From a bacterium 1XD42-54 (GTDB lineage Bacteria; Bacillota; Clostridia; Lachnospirales; Lachnospiraceae), in NCBI GenBank assembly GCA_003612585.1, contig RAZH01000001.1:558001-622000 (forward strand): a stretch of DNA of 64,000 bases, written 5' to 3'. The stretch's first letter is position 1. Each line of letters begins with the position of its first letter. Under the pieces are notes generated by a model, which saw only the letters and a program-made list of their open reading frames with translations, had not been told where the DNA came from and did not search any database. Both the position numbers and the translations under genes were made by a program. Shown one piece after another: positions 17,236 to 26,444 of the stretch.

Positions 17236-18084
17236 TTATTCTTTCAGCGCTGCCGCTGCAATTCCCTGCTCCAGATACTCCTGTCCGGAAAGAAAAATAA
17301 GCAGCGCCGGTATCAGCATCATAATTGCCGCTGCGAATCCCATACCGGCCTCCTTCAAACCAATTTCCGGCAAAAACAACGACAATGGCCACAAGGACCT
17401 TGTCTTTAAAAATGTCATAGGCTGCTCGATCATATTCCAGGATTCCAGGAATCCCAAGATCCCTGACGAAACAATTCCTGCCGCCCCGAGCGGAATCCCA
17501 ATTCTCCAGAATATCTGAAAATTTCCGGCTCCGTCAATCCGTGCCGCTTCCAGAATAGCCTCCGGAATCCCGCCAAAAAACCGGTACATGATAAACACCG
17601 GAAAAGTAGAAAACACAGCCGGAAGTATCACCGCCGCATGAGTATCCAGAAGACCGATCTGGTTTAACACCAGATATTCCGGCATCATCAACACCTGGAA
17701 CGGCATCAGCATCAAAACAATGTACAGCATCAGAATCGCCCGCTTCCCCGGAAAAGAAAATCTGGCCAGAGCCCACGCCGTCGGTACACCAAAAATTGTC
17801 TGTCCTGCCAGAATACAGAAAGACAACTTCAGGGAATTCCAGAACATCACGAAAAACTGCGGGGAATCCATCAAAAGCTCCACCAAAGACTGTAAGGTCG
17901 GTGCATGAGGCAAAGCCGCCCACCGTGCCATCCCTTCTGTGCCGCCAAGGACCGGGGCCAGATATTCTTCAAGCTCCCACTGCTGCATAAACACACCGGA
18001 AACAGCAAACACCACCGGAAAACAGATCACCGCAGCCAGTAAAAACAGCCATATGTAAATGAATATTTTTGTAATTTTTTTCAT
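17236..18084 (-). CDS. Orphan MalG-family sugar ABC permease
   Basis: The 282-residue protein has about six membrane spans and the binding-protein-dependent permease EAA loop, here EAARIDGAG-NFQIFWRIGIPL. It is the MalG-like second permease of a carbohydrate importer. No partner MalF-type permease, binding protein or ATPase lies beside it; upstream is the terminator of the glycyl radical operon, and downstream is an efflux adaptor. The family role is sugar uptake, but the context suggests either a leftover of a dissected importer or recruitment into an export complex. Confidence 0.8.
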   Translation of the reverse strand: MKKITKIFIYIWLFLLAAVICFPVVFAVSGVFMQQWELEEYLAPVLGGTEGMARWAALPHAPTLQSLVELLMDSPQFFVMFWNSLKLSFCILAGQTIFGVPTAWALARFSFPGKRAILMLYIVLMLMPFQVLMMPEYLVLNQIGLLDTHAAVILPAVFSTFPVFIMYRFFGGIPEAILEAARIDGAGNFQIFWRIGIPLGAAGIVSSGILGFLESWNMIEQPMTFLKTRSLWPLSLFLPEIGLKEAGMGFAAAIMMLIPALLIFLSGQEYLEQGIAAAALKE

Positions 18085-18206
18085 TCCTCCGGCCTTTCCA
18101 TTTTATCATACTCCTCTGTTTTTTCAAAGTTTACTATTGCAATCTCCAAAATTCCTCTAAAATGGAAGCAGGCCTGAGACTTTTGCCATGCAGGAAACGA
18201 AATTTT

Positions 18207-18261
18207 AAAAGCAGAGCCGTGTAAACCGCACTAGAAAGTGCCTTTACAAAGCCCTGCTTTT
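18207..18261 (-). terminator. Terminator of the glycyl radical operon
   Basis: Imperfect 19-base arms (18207-18225 and 18243-18261) begin three bases after the activase stop codon. On the minus strand the stem is followed by TTTTAAAATTTC. Confidence 0.75.
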
Positions 18262-18263
18262 CA

Positions 18264-19112
18264 TTACAAAATTTTCCAATCTATCCCTGCTTCTTTCAAC
18301 GGTGCGAATGGACTGCGCAATTTCTTTTCTGTATCAAACCCGGGATGATACTCCATACCGAGCATCGCATATTTGGAGCCTGCCATTGTATTGTAAGGCA
18401 GAATCTCCACTCTCGTGCGGTCTGCCGCATCTCCGACGGCCTCTGCAATCCCGGTAAAATGCGATTCAGTATCATTGATTCCCGGAATCAGAGGAATCCG
18501 GACCACAAAAGGCGTTCCGCTGTTTTTTAAAACCTGAAAATTAGAAAGAATTCTTTCGTTTGAGACGCCCGTATATTTCTTGTGCAGTTCATCATCCATC
18601 ACCTTGAGATCCATCATCACAAGATCACAGTCGTGAATTGCCTTTTCAAATACCTCCTGCTTTGCATACCCGCTTGTCTCAATTGCACGGTGAATCCCCC
18701 TCGTCTCTTTTAAAAGCTCCAGGAGAAACTCCGGCTGCGCCAGTACCTCCCCGCCGGAAAAGGTCAGCCCTCCTTTGCTGCTGTTAAAAAACGGTGTAAA
18801 TTCCCTTAATTCCTGCGCCAGCTCATGCGCATCGCGCCAGGTTCCGCTCATTCTGATCAGGTTATTCGGACAGGCCGCAACACATGCCCTGCACAAAATA
18901 CAGTTCCCGGGAGACGGGCAGACTTTCTCGCAGTCTTTGCAGTGTGTACAGCCATTCGGACTTTTCACAATCTGGGGCCTGGCTTTCCAGCCCTCCGGGT
19001 TATGGCACCATGCACAACGCAAAGGACACCCTTTGAAAAACACGGAAGTACGGATTCCCGGCCCGTCGTATATCGTAAATTCTTCAATCGAAAATATCAA
19101 TCCCTCTGCCAT
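18264..19112 (-). CDS. Glycyl radical enzyme activase (radical SAM)
   Basis: The 282-residue protein is a PflA-family radical SAM activase that abstracts a hydrogen from the partner enzyme's glycine. The S-adenosylmethionine cluster cysteines are 29, 33 and 36 (GCPLRCAWC). A ferredoxin-like insert carries two more clusters with cysteines 55, 58, 61, 65 and 71, 74, 77, 81. The insert is typical of activases for dehydratase/lyase-type glycyl radical enzymes and absent from true PflA. GGEV and later SAM-binding segments are present. It lies 14 bases after the glycyl radical enzyme gene, which is its likely substrate. Confidence 0.93.
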   Translation of the reverse strand: MAEGLIFSIEEFTIYDGPGIRTSVFFKGCPLRCAWCHNPEGWKARPQIVKSPNGCTHCKDCEKVCPSPGNCILCRACVAACPNNLIRMSGTWRDAHELAQELREFTPFFNSSKGGLTFSGGEVLAQPEFLLELLKETRGIHRAIETSGYAKQEVFEKAIHDCDLVMMDLKVMDDELHKKYTGVSNERILSNFQVLKNSGTPFVVRIPLIPGINDTESHFTGIAEAVGDAADRTRVEILPYNTMAGSKYAMLGMEYHPGFDTEKKLRSPFAPLKEAGIDWKIL

Positions 19113-19126
19113 CTGTGTTTGTCCTT

Positions 19127-21199
19127 TTACGAAAAAGTAAATTCTGTCCGGCTGATAATCTGATCCTGATACTCCTTATCCAGCTCCACAAAATATCCGC
19201 TCCAACCCCACACGCGTACGATCAGGTTCGGATGATTTTCCGGATGCTCCTGCGCATCCAGCATCTGTTCTCTGTTCACCGTATTTAACTGAAGCTGATG
19301 GCCCCCGAGATCTACAAATGATTTTACAAGCATTGCTGTTTTCATAATTCCTTCATCGTTCCGGAATACGGTATCATGCAGCTCAATAGTCAGCGGGCCG
19401 CCATTGCAGCAGTTTTGCAAATCCGGTTTTGTAAAAGACTTCACCGTCGAAAGAGGCCCCTTTAAGGTTGCTGTCAGAGAAGGGGAAAAATCTGCCGGAA
19501 GAGGCGCGTACGCTTTTCTTCCGTCAGCCGTAGCCGGAAGATTTCTTGTATACCATATATAGAACTGTGCGGTCCCGGTACCCGGACGGAATATCCCGCC
19601 AAGTGCATTTTTCTTTCCCCGCATCGCGTCTGAGAACAGTTTCATCATATGCACCGCCAGGCTGTCCACGTATTCCTCGTTATGTCCCATCTTCGGAACC
19701 TCTTGAATAATCTGGTTGCGGAGCTCCGGACAGTCCGCAAAATCAGTGTCCAGCGCATGAATCAACTCCTCCGGCGTAATCTTTTTTTCATCAAACACAA
19801 GCTTTTTTACTGTTGTCATAGCATCGACGCCCGTCGATATTCCGGCGCCGTGCAGGCCATAATTGTGATACTTCGCAGCAGACGTAAAATCACGCGCTTT
19901 CTCCACACAACCCTTCATCAGCACTGACTGCCACGGACACGGCTCCACATGGACGTAATGATATCGCTTCACCAACCGGTCAATCTCCTCCCGAAAGATT
20001 TTTTCATACGCTTCCAGGAAATCTTCAAACGTCTTACAGGAAGGAAGTTCTGTATGAATCGCATCATTCACCAGTTTTGCAAAATTCACGGCATCAAGAT
20101 TGGGCAGGTCCATACCCGTACCCGGTATAATAAATTCCCAGCATGCTGCAACACCATAATTCTCAGCGTCCTCTTTTTCATATCCCATCGCTATCAACGC
20201 AGGGATGACTACGTCATCATTGCAGTACTGGGGAAATCCAAGCCCGATTTTTGTGAGCTCACTACCTTTGATATAGAGATCCAATGGGGTCGTTTTTCCT
20301 ACTCTGAGATTGATCTTCGGGTCAATGAGATTGTTTTCCCTACATGCATCAATACAGAGAAAAACAAGATCATTGTAGTACATGGTCCCGTCTTCGCGCC
20401 GTTCTCCAAGCACCATGCTCTGTCCATTATCCCCCACCTGAATTCCATAATACAGGTCTGAGTCGCGGTTTGCTGCAAGAAAGAACTCCTGTACCAGGTC
20501 AAAGGCCTCCTCTTTTGTGAGCCGCCCTTCCTGAATGTCTTTTTCATAAAACGGATACATGTACTGATCAAATCTTCCAAAAGGAATCAGATACTTAATG
20601 TTAAACCAGATCGTAAAGTTGAGCAGCCTCAGGAACTGAAGTGCCTGCTGAAATGTATGCGCCCCCTCCCCGTCTGCAATGACGCGAAACGCCTCTGCCA
20701 CTTCTGCGTTCCCAACGCGCTCTGCTTCCTTTTGATAACGCCTTGCAAAGTCCATAGTGGCAAGGACTGCCGTCTTTGCGCATCCCAGAAATTCTATTCC
20801 TTCCTGATCCTGCTCCCGCTGTACGCGTTCCATTGACGCATCAATCTCTGCCAGCCGCCCTCCCAATCCTCTCTCAATCGTATATCCATAATCTGTAATA
20901 ATATTGCACATATAGTAATCCTGGAAGCACTCATACTTCTCATTGAGTGCCTTCCATTCCTCCTCTGTGTAAATAGACGGAATCTTTTTTATTGTCCTTG
21001 TAATTGCAATCCGTTCCTCTGCAAAAACAATCGGTTTTTCTGCCTCCAGAAGCAGCTTATACCGCATCACGCTCCTGACTGGCACAGAGTACCCCTTTTT
21101 GCTGAACTCTTCAGCAAAGGACAGTTCAACATCCTGACGATACCTCCCAAACCGCCTGTGAAGGCAATCCTCCCGGATTTTTTTCAAACGCTCAATCAT
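19127..21199 (-). CDS. Glycyl radical enzyme of unassigned substrate (PFL-like family)
   Basis: The 690-residue protein has the PFL-like barrel and, at its end, the glycyl radical loop RVWGWSGYF with the radical glycine at residue 665, followed by DKEYQDQIISRTEF. The active-site cysteine is Cys353 in a C-W-E context (AACWEF); the glutamate two residues on resembles the C-x-E of dehydratases and C-O/C-S/C-N lyases, whereas pyruvate formate-lyase has Cys-Cys. Most such enzymes read GCVE, so the Ala and Trp are unusual. AGGAGAGG precedes the ATG, and a long hairpin lies upstream at 21238-21311. Operon partners (aldolase, kinase, isomerase, sugar importer) imply a sugar or anhydrosugar-phosphate substrate, possibly 1,5-anhydroglucitol-6-phosphate; this is inference. 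Confidence 0.88.
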   Translation of the reverse strand: MIERLKKIREDCLHRRFGRYRQDVELSFAEEFSKKGYSVPVRSVMRYKLLLEAEKPIVFAEERIAITRTIKKIPSIYTEEEWKALNEKYECFQDYYMCNIITDYGYTIERGLGGRLAEIDASMERVQREQDQEGIEFLGCAKTAVLATMDFARRYQKEAERVGNAEVAEAFRVIADGEGAHTFQQALQFLRLLNFTIWFNIKYLIPFGRFDQYMYPFYEKDIQEGRLTKEEAFDLVQEFFLAANRDSDLYYGIQVGDNGQSMVLGERREDGTMYYNDLVFLCIDACRENNLIDPKINLRVGKTTPLDLYIKGSELTKIGLGFPQYCNDDVVIPALIAMGYEKEDAENYGVAACWEFIIPGTGMDLPNLDAVNFAKLVNDAIHTELPSCKTFEDFLEAYEKIFREEIDRLVKRYHYVHVEPCPWQSVLMKGCVEKARDFTSAAKYHNYGLHGAGISTGVDAMTTVKKLVFDEKKITPEELIHALDTDFADCPELRNQIIQEVPKMGHNEEYVDSLAVHMMKLFSDAMRGKKNALGGIFRPGTGTAQFYIWYTRNLPATADGRKAYAPLPADFSPSLTATLKGPLSTVKSFTKPDLQNCCNGGPLTIELHDTVFRNDEGIMKTAMLVKSFVDLGGHQLQLNTVNREQMLDAQEHPENHPNLIVRVWGWSGYFVELDKEYQDQIISRTEFTFS

Positions 21200-21237
21200 A
21201 TTCCTCTCCTTTTCAAATGTTCAACCTAAAAACAAAG

Positions 21238-21311
21238 CCCGGATAAAACACACAAAACCTAAGAACCCTGATTGTTCTGGAACTCCGTTTTGTGCGTTTT
21301 ATCCGGGTTTA
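21238..21311 (-). terminator. Long hairpin between the regulator and glycyl radical enzyme genes
   Basis: The 23-base arms 21238-21260 and 21289-21311 differ at two positions. The 28-base loop contains its own AGAAC/GTTCT stem (21264-21268, 21276-21280). On the minus strand it is followed by TTGTTTTTAGG. It can be an intra-operon terminator or attenuator that sets lower or conditional expression of the radical enzyme. Confidence 0.75.
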
Positions 21312-21335
21312 TCCAATATCGACCAAAAACCTGGA

Positions 21336-22175
21336 TTAAAACTTATTGTCCGACAGTATTTCCTCGGGAGCAAATGCGCACACGCTATTGATCTTATCAT
21401 AATTCATGACAAATTCCAGCTGCAGATCTATGACTGCTACAATTTTAAGGAATTCTGAATCAATATGATAGCGCGAAGTGGCATGGCCGCCCCCTGAGCT
21501 CAGAATATAGTCTGAAATAACAGACAATGGCGATATCGTTGAAGTCGTGATGGCGATTGCCTTGATCCCTCTTTTCTTGGCCAGACGCACGCCTTCTACT
21601 ACCTGCTTGGAACTTCCGGACTGTGAAATAGCAAGTACCACATCCGACTTTCCCGCAAGATTCACCTGGTTCAAAAAGCCTTCTGGTGATATTTCCGCAG
21701 TACTCCGTACACCAAGCCGTTCCATTTTAAAATGCATATACTGCGCCAGCGGATTTGTGTTGCCAACTGCGATGATATGCACAAACGTGCTGCTTCGAAT
21801 CAAATCCGCACACGTTTCCAGAAGCTCACTGCTCAGCTCATACCGGATTTTAAAAATCTCCTCCGTATATCTGCGGATGATGCTTGACACAGAATCTTCG
21901 CTTTTCAGCAGCTCCTCATGCGCTTTGCGTTCCTCCGCAATTTTCCCATTGTCGTTCGCCAGAAAAATAGCAAACTGATGAAAACCCTTATAGCCCAGAT
22001 GTTTGCAGAACCTCACAACCGTTGCGTCGCTGACGTTCCCCAGCTTTGCCAGCTGCGATACATTTTTGTCGTTAATCTCAGTCGGATGCTCCAGAATGAA
22101 ATCTGCAATTTTCCGTTCCGCCATCGGCAATTTACTATACTCTGACCGTATTGTCTCTAATACTGACTTCTCCAT
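21336..22175 (-). CDS. RpiR-family transcriptional regulator
   Basis: An N-terminal helix-turn-helix (about residues 1-75, with NVSQLAKLGNVSDATVVRFCKHLGYKG split across the recognition helices) is followed by an SIS sugar-phosphate-binding domain (about 120-270, with AISQSGSS). The start is placed at the ATG at 22175, giving 279 residues, because family members begin near this point; the frame stays open to 22232. The 5' end overlaps the kinase gene by 41 bases. It probably senses a sugar phosphate of this operon and binds the palindrome at 28421-28437. Confidence 0.88.
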   Translation of the reverse strand: MEKSVLETIRSEYSKLPMAERKIADFILEHPTEINDKNVSQLAKLGNVSDATVVRFCKHLGYKGFHQFAIFLANDNGKIAEERKAHEELLKSEDSVSSIIRRYTEEIFKIRYELSSELLETCADLIRSSTFVHIIAVGNTNPLAQYMHFKMERLGVRSTAEISPEGFLNQVNLAGKSDVVLAISQSGSSKQVVEGVRLAKKRGIKAIAITTSTISPLSVISDYILSSGGGHATSRYHIDSEFLKIVAVIDLQLEFVMNYDKINSVCAFAPEEILSDNKF

Positions 22176-23469
22176 TTGTCTCAGTTCCAAAACATATTTG
22201 CATACCTGCCGTAAAAGAATCCCCCAGGCCAATCGTAAAACGTGGTTTGTCTATGTATCTCGTTGGAATAAGCTGCACGTCATCATACGAACCTGCTGAG
22301 ATGGCGGCAGCAAACTCTGCCCCTTTCTCACTTATTGGCAACGCAAGGACCCTTTCTACATCCTCCAATGTCGGGTACCTGCCCACGGACGCCCGTGCGG
22401 TAGCCAGCAAACCGCCCCAATATAATCCCCGTTCGATTGCTATATCTCCTTTGTCACCGACAAATACCGCATAATCTGCCGTATGCACCACAATCCCACG
22501 TCTTACCCCATACTTTCTCCGGAATGCTCTTGCGAAACAGACCACAGAATCAATGTCTTTGATCTCTGTATCCATATACATACCTCTGGCATTGTCAGCC
22601 AGCTCTTCCTCATTCATCCCGAAGATATCTGTCAACGGAAGTATGTGTTCCATACAACTTTGCCGGATTACGCTGTCATGGTATGCAGCATCCTCCATGT
22701 ACACGATTCCTGCTGGATTTCCCGCTCTGTAACGGCTGATATGTGCCGCTGTATCTGACAGTCTCCGTTTCAGCACAGCCAGATCAAGAATACAGTTAAA
22801 ACCGGAAATCACCTGACTCGTGATACAGATTGCATGATGTTCAATATACTGAAAATACTTTGCAGACAGCGGAAGCAATTCGCTGATTCCCCGTTTGGTG
22901 AGTATCAGTCTATTGGAGGTTGGAATCACATATGTTTTGTCCTCTAATTCAATCTCGTCGCCTTTTTTGTATTGTATAATAAAATGCGGTTCCTGTCCAA
23001 CCCTGCTTTTTACCTGCCCTGTATGCACCGCACGTCCCAGCGAGTCCACAGTATAGATCGTTTCTGTATTCATCCTGCCTCGCACTTCATCCGAATCATC
23101 CGTCAGATGGACCAGTGAAGGACAGCCTGTTCCTGACAGCACCAGAGCTGCCTGGGCTGCCGTTCCCCCTACTGCCCTCTGCCCCTCTCCAAAACAATTC
23201 AGCAAAGAAACATCAGAAATATCACGTTCTCCTCCCAATCCATTCAGGCAGTAGTACACCAGTGTCTCAAGAAATTCCTTCTCGCTGCTCACAGGCTGAA
23301 ACGTCGGCTCCTGACGGATTCTCCCACAGCTGATCCCATATTTTACAAGAAGGCTGTTTACAATAACCGTATCCAGCTCATAAACAATATCCAGATTGCT
23401 TGTATAACCAAGCGCAGTCAGCTGTTTTCGCTCAATCCTTTTCTTTATTGTATCCTGTAATTCTTTCAT
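22135..23469 (-). CDS. ADP-dependent-type PfkB-superfamily sugar kinase
   Basis: The 444-residue protein is longer than usual PfkB kinases and resembles the ADP-dependent phosphofructokinase/glucokinase group. It has an N-terminal G-x-T-x-N-x-D sugar-side segment near residue 20, an NEEE (N-x-x-E) metal/phosphate motif near 286, and the catalytic GLGDSFTAG near residue 418. Members phosphorylate hexoses or hexose phosphates, using ADP in archaea. The donor in bacteria like this one is not certain. It begins five bases after the aldolase stop and overlaps the regulator at its end. In the operon it would phosphorylate the imported sugar or an intermediate. Confidence 0.75.
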   Translation of the reverse strand: MKELQDTIKKRIERKQLTALGYTSNLDIVYELDTVIVNSLLVKYGISCGRIRQEPTFQPVSSEKEFLETLVYYCLNGLGGERDISDVSLLNCFGEGQRAVGGTAAQAALVLSGTGCPSLVHLTDDSDEVRGRMNTETIYTVDSLGRAVHTGQVKSRVGQEPHFIIQYKKGDEIELEDKTYVIPTSNRLILTKRGISELLPLSAKYFQYIEHHAICITSQVISGFNCILDLAVLKRRLSDTAAHISRYRAGNPAGIVYMEDAAYHDSVIRQSCMEHILPLTDIFGMNEEELADNARGMYMDTEIKDIDSVVCFARAFRRKYGVRRGIVVHTADYAVFVGDKGDIAIERGLYWGGLLATARASVGRYPTLEDVERVLALPISEKGAEFAAAISAGSYDDVQLIPTRYIDKPRFTIGLGDSFTAGMQICFGTETNGEVSIRDNTVRV

Positions 23470-23474
23470 CCTGT

Positions 23475-24443
23475 TTAATATAACTCTGCTTTTCCCGCAG
23501 CTCCAAAAAGTTTAATTTTCTGCTTTGCTACCTCCTGCATAGCTTTAATACAAGGCGGTTCAATTTCATTCGGCTCCCTGAGGCCCTCCTTTTTCAACAC
23601 CTCACGCATTTTTTCATAATATGCCACCTTGATATCGCTTGATATGTTGATTTTGCTGATTCCTTTTTGCGCTGCCTCGCGGATTTCCGCATCCGGATTG
23701 TTCGAGCCTCCGTGAAGAACAAGTCTTGTATCCAGCCCTGCTGCCCGAAGCGCATCGCGAATCTGTTCCAGACGTTCCATCTGAAGCTTCGGCTCATATC
23801 CTTTTGGATAAATTCCGTGACACGTACCGATTGAAATCGCCAGGGCGTCGATGCCTGTTTCCCGTACGAACCGAACCGCTTCCTGCGGATCTGTATAATA
23901 GATGATCTGATCAAACGCCTTATCAGGATCAGTCACACCGATGCTTCCAAGTTCTCCCTCCACCGACACCTCGGATGCAAAATACGAAGCTGCATAATTC
24001 CATACGTCGCCGTCCGCCACCTGCGCTCTGCGCGGATCGTCTGTATCTGTTGCCATGGTATAGCTGATTGCCGCATGTGCAGCTTCTACCACCTTCTTGC
24101 ACATAGCAATATTCTCTTCAAACGGAAGTGCCGATGCATCAATCATAACGGAAGTAAAACCGGCCCGGATTGCAGCCATCACATTTTCATAGGAAGCGCC
24201 GTGATCAAGATGAATCGCAGCCGGAACCGGTGAAAATGCAATGCGTCCAGCCATTGCCCGAATGCTGTCTGTCCCGATATGCTTCAGTTCATTCGGATGA
24301 AGTTCAATGATCACAGGTGCTTTTTCTCTTTCTGATATATCCATAATTCCATTAAACATCGCATAACTGCTGATGTTAAATGCCGGAACGGCAAAATGAT
24401 TCTCCTCTGCCACAGCAAGCAGTTGTTTCAAATTAAATAACAT
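23475..24443 (-). CDS. Class II (zinc) ketose-bisphosphate aldolase family protein
   Basis: The 322-residue protein shows the class II aldolase signature: zinc and catalytic residues in HLDHG (78-82), EGELGSIG, the GTCHGIYP histidine loop, and LHGGSNN with NISSDIK for phosphate binding. It is of the FbaA/GatY/KbaY size class. The two substrates (fructose, tagatose, or a deoxy-ketose phosphate) cannot be told apart. AAGGAGA precedes the ATG. A TTGAA-N8-TTCAA inverted repeat lies about 20 bases upstream of the start. Position between importer and kinase indicates cleavage of the operon's sugar phosphate to triose units. Confidence 0.88.
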   Translation of the reverse strand: MLFNLKQLLAVAEENHFAVPAFNISSYAMFNGIMDISEREKAPVIIELHPNELKHIGTDSIRAMAGRIAFSPVPAAIHLDHGASYENVMAAIRAGFTSVMIDASALPFEENIAMCKKVVEAAHAAISYTMATDTDDPRRAQVADGDVWNYAASYFASEVSVEGELGSIGVTDPDKAFDQIIYYTDPQEAVRFVRETGIDALAISIGTCHGIYPKGYEPKLQMERLEQIRDALRAAGLDTRLVLHGGSNNPDAEIREAAQKGISKINISSDIKVAYYEKMREVLKKEGLREPNEIEPPCIKAMQEVAKQKIKLFGAAGKAELY

Positions 24444-24527
24444 GTTCTCTGTCTCCTTTTTGAACCTATAGTTTCAACATATAATCAATCGCTCATTTAC
24501 GAAATCTTTTTCCAAGCAAGAACACTG

Positions 24528-25352
24528 TCACGTTTTTTCGGCGCCGGCAGTCAATCCCTCGATCAGCTGCTTGGAACACAGCAGATACATGAGAATTACC
24601 GGAATTACGCTGATCACTACCATCGGAAATACTTTTTCAATGAAAAACAGGAAGGACGACAGGCATTCCTGAAGCATGACAGTTGCCGTCCGCTGTTCCC
24701 CGCTCAGAAATATGAGCGGCATATAAAAGTCATTGTAAATCGTCAGTCCTGATACGAGTGCCACGGTTCCGAGAATCGGTTTTGACAGTGGCATCATAAT
24801 CCGGAAAAATATCGTAAACTCATTTGCACCGTCAATCTTGGCACTTTCCGCGAGCGCTTCAGGCAGCTTTTTAAAAAATCTCATAAAGAGAAACGCTGCT
24901 AAAGAGAGGTTGCCGATATAGATAAGAATCAGTCCCCATGGCGTATTAACCAGATGCAGTGCATTGATGATCCTGTAATTAATCAGTACGCCAAGCTGAA
25001 TCGGGAACATCATGCCCAGAAGAATAAAGGTCTGCAAAAATGACTTCCCTTTAAAGTCGTACCTGGCGTAACCGTAAGCCAGCATAGAAGAAACGATTAA
25101 AAGACCCGTAATCGATACACCTGTGATGAAAATACTGTTCCACATGGATTTCAGAAAATGGTTCTGCGTAATGACTTCTATGTAATGCCTGAAATTCCAC
25201 ATAGATGGCAGGGCAAAGATATCTGTCACGATCTCCGTGCTGTCTTTAAAGGAGGAAATTAATGTAATAAACAAAAGCAGTATAATAATTGAGCTGTATA
25301 ACAGACAAATCAACGTTATCAGCCAGCTTTTATGGCCCAGTTTCTTTTTCAT
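24528..25352 (-). CDS. Carbohydrate ABC importer permease, MalG type
   Basis: Six membrane spans are apparent, with the EAA loop ESAKIDGANEFTIFFRIMMPL split near residue 190. The start at 25352 is preferred (AGGTG eight bases upstream) to the ATG at 25361. It forms the channel together with the MalF-type permease immediately upstream, 45 bases away. No ATPase gene is present, so a shared MsmX-type ATPase is likely. Confidence 0.88.
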   Translation of the reverse strand: MKKKLGHKSWLITLICLLYSSIIILLLFITLISSFKDSTEIVTDIFALPSMWNFRHYIEVITQNHFLKSMWNSIFITGVSITGLLIVSSMLAYGYARYDFKGKSFLQTFILLGMMFPIQLGVLINYRIINALHLVNTPWGLILIYIGNLSLAAFLFMRFFKKLPEALAESAKIDGANEFTIFFRIMMPLSKPILGTVALVSGLTIYNDFYMPLIFLSGEQRTATVMLQECLSSFLFFIEKVFPMVVISVIPVILMYLLCSKQLIEGLTAGAEKT

Positions 25353-25397
25353 AATGATCACCTGTCATCTTCCTGTTTTTCAATTCCTGCGCAACTC

Positions 25398-26345
25398 CTA
25401 TTCATTCCACACTTTCACCTTGCCAAGTGCAAAATTCATCACAGAGGTAAAAAGCAAAATAAACAAAAACGTTACTGTCCCTATCGTTGCCGCATATCCA
25501 AGGTCAATGTTCAGACGGCTCATGCTTCCGCTTCCAAATGCAATTCTGTAAAAATACATATTTACAAAATCAAGTCTGCCGTCCATACCGCCGAACGTAC
25601 CTGCGAGCATGTACGGAAGATCAAAGAGCGTGATCCCCCAAATGATATCAAGAACCAGAACATTGATCATTCCCGGCCCGATGTCCGGCAGTATTATATA
25701 AAGAAATCTCTGGAAGGAACCAGCTCCGTCAATGGTCGATGACTCAATTGTCTCATAAGAAACATTTTTCATATTTGACAGAATAATGAGCATACCGATC
25801 GTTGCACTGGACCAGATACCAATCCCAATCAGAATCGGAAACATCATCTTCGGATCTGCAAGCCATCCAGGCAGGTTTACCCGCGAAACCCCCAGTGTCA
25901 GTAATGCCTTATTCACTATACCAAAGCTGGCATTAAAGAAGATGGTGCCAAAGAAGGCAATCACTGCAGTACTGAGCACGTACGGAAGAAAAAAGATGGC
26001 CTGAAAAAACTTATACCACCGGATTTTAGAATACAGCATATATGCCACGCCCACCTGTATCGGTACGATAATAAAATACTCGCACAGAATAAACTTCATA
26101 TTATTTCCAAATGCATTCCAGTACGTAGCAGCATTGGCCGGGTCCAGAAACAGCCGTTTATAATTCTCAATCCCTGTAAACGTCAGTTCTCCAAGTCCGT
26201 CCCATGAGCTCAGGCTGAGAAAAGATGTCGCTATCAGCGGTATAATCATAAACATGCAATAAAAAATCAGGCCCGGAAGCATAAACCACAGATATGGTCT
26301 GCGTTTTTTCTTTTTCTTAACTGTATTCCCCATACTATTCCTCAT
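25398..26345 (-). CDS. Carbohydrate ABC importer permease, MalF type
   Basis: After a short basic leader (VKKKKKRR) six hydrophobic spans follow. The EAA-type loop is SSTIDGAGSFQRFLYIILP, near residue 215. ATG at 26345 has GGCGGAG just upstream; ATG at 26333 with GAGGA is an alternative, and the frame is open to 26384. It pairs with the MalG-type permease and the upstream binding protein to form one importer. Confidence 0.87.
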   Translation of the reverse strand: MRNSMGNTVKKKKKRRPYLWFMLPGLIFYCMFMIIPLIATSFLSLSSWDGLGELTFTGIENYKRLFLDPANAATYWNAFGNNMKFILCEYFIIVPIQVGVAYMLYSKIRWYKFFQAIFFLPYVLSTAVIAFFGTIFFNASFGIVNKALLTLGVSRVNLPGWLADPKMMFPILIGIGIWSSATIGMLIILSNMKNVSYETIESSTIDGAGSFQRFLYIILPDIGPGMINVLVLDIIWGITLFDLPYMLAGTFGGMDGRLDFVNMYFYRIAFGSGSMSRLNIDLGYAATIGTVTFLFILLFTSVMNFALGKVKVWNE

Positions 26346-26444
26346 TTCTCCGCCTTTTCCATACGTGCGGTGGCAGCGCATCACTTTGTCTGCCGCCGCA
26401 TGCTCTGTGCTGTTAACCAGTTAACCTGTTTTCCCGCTCTACAA

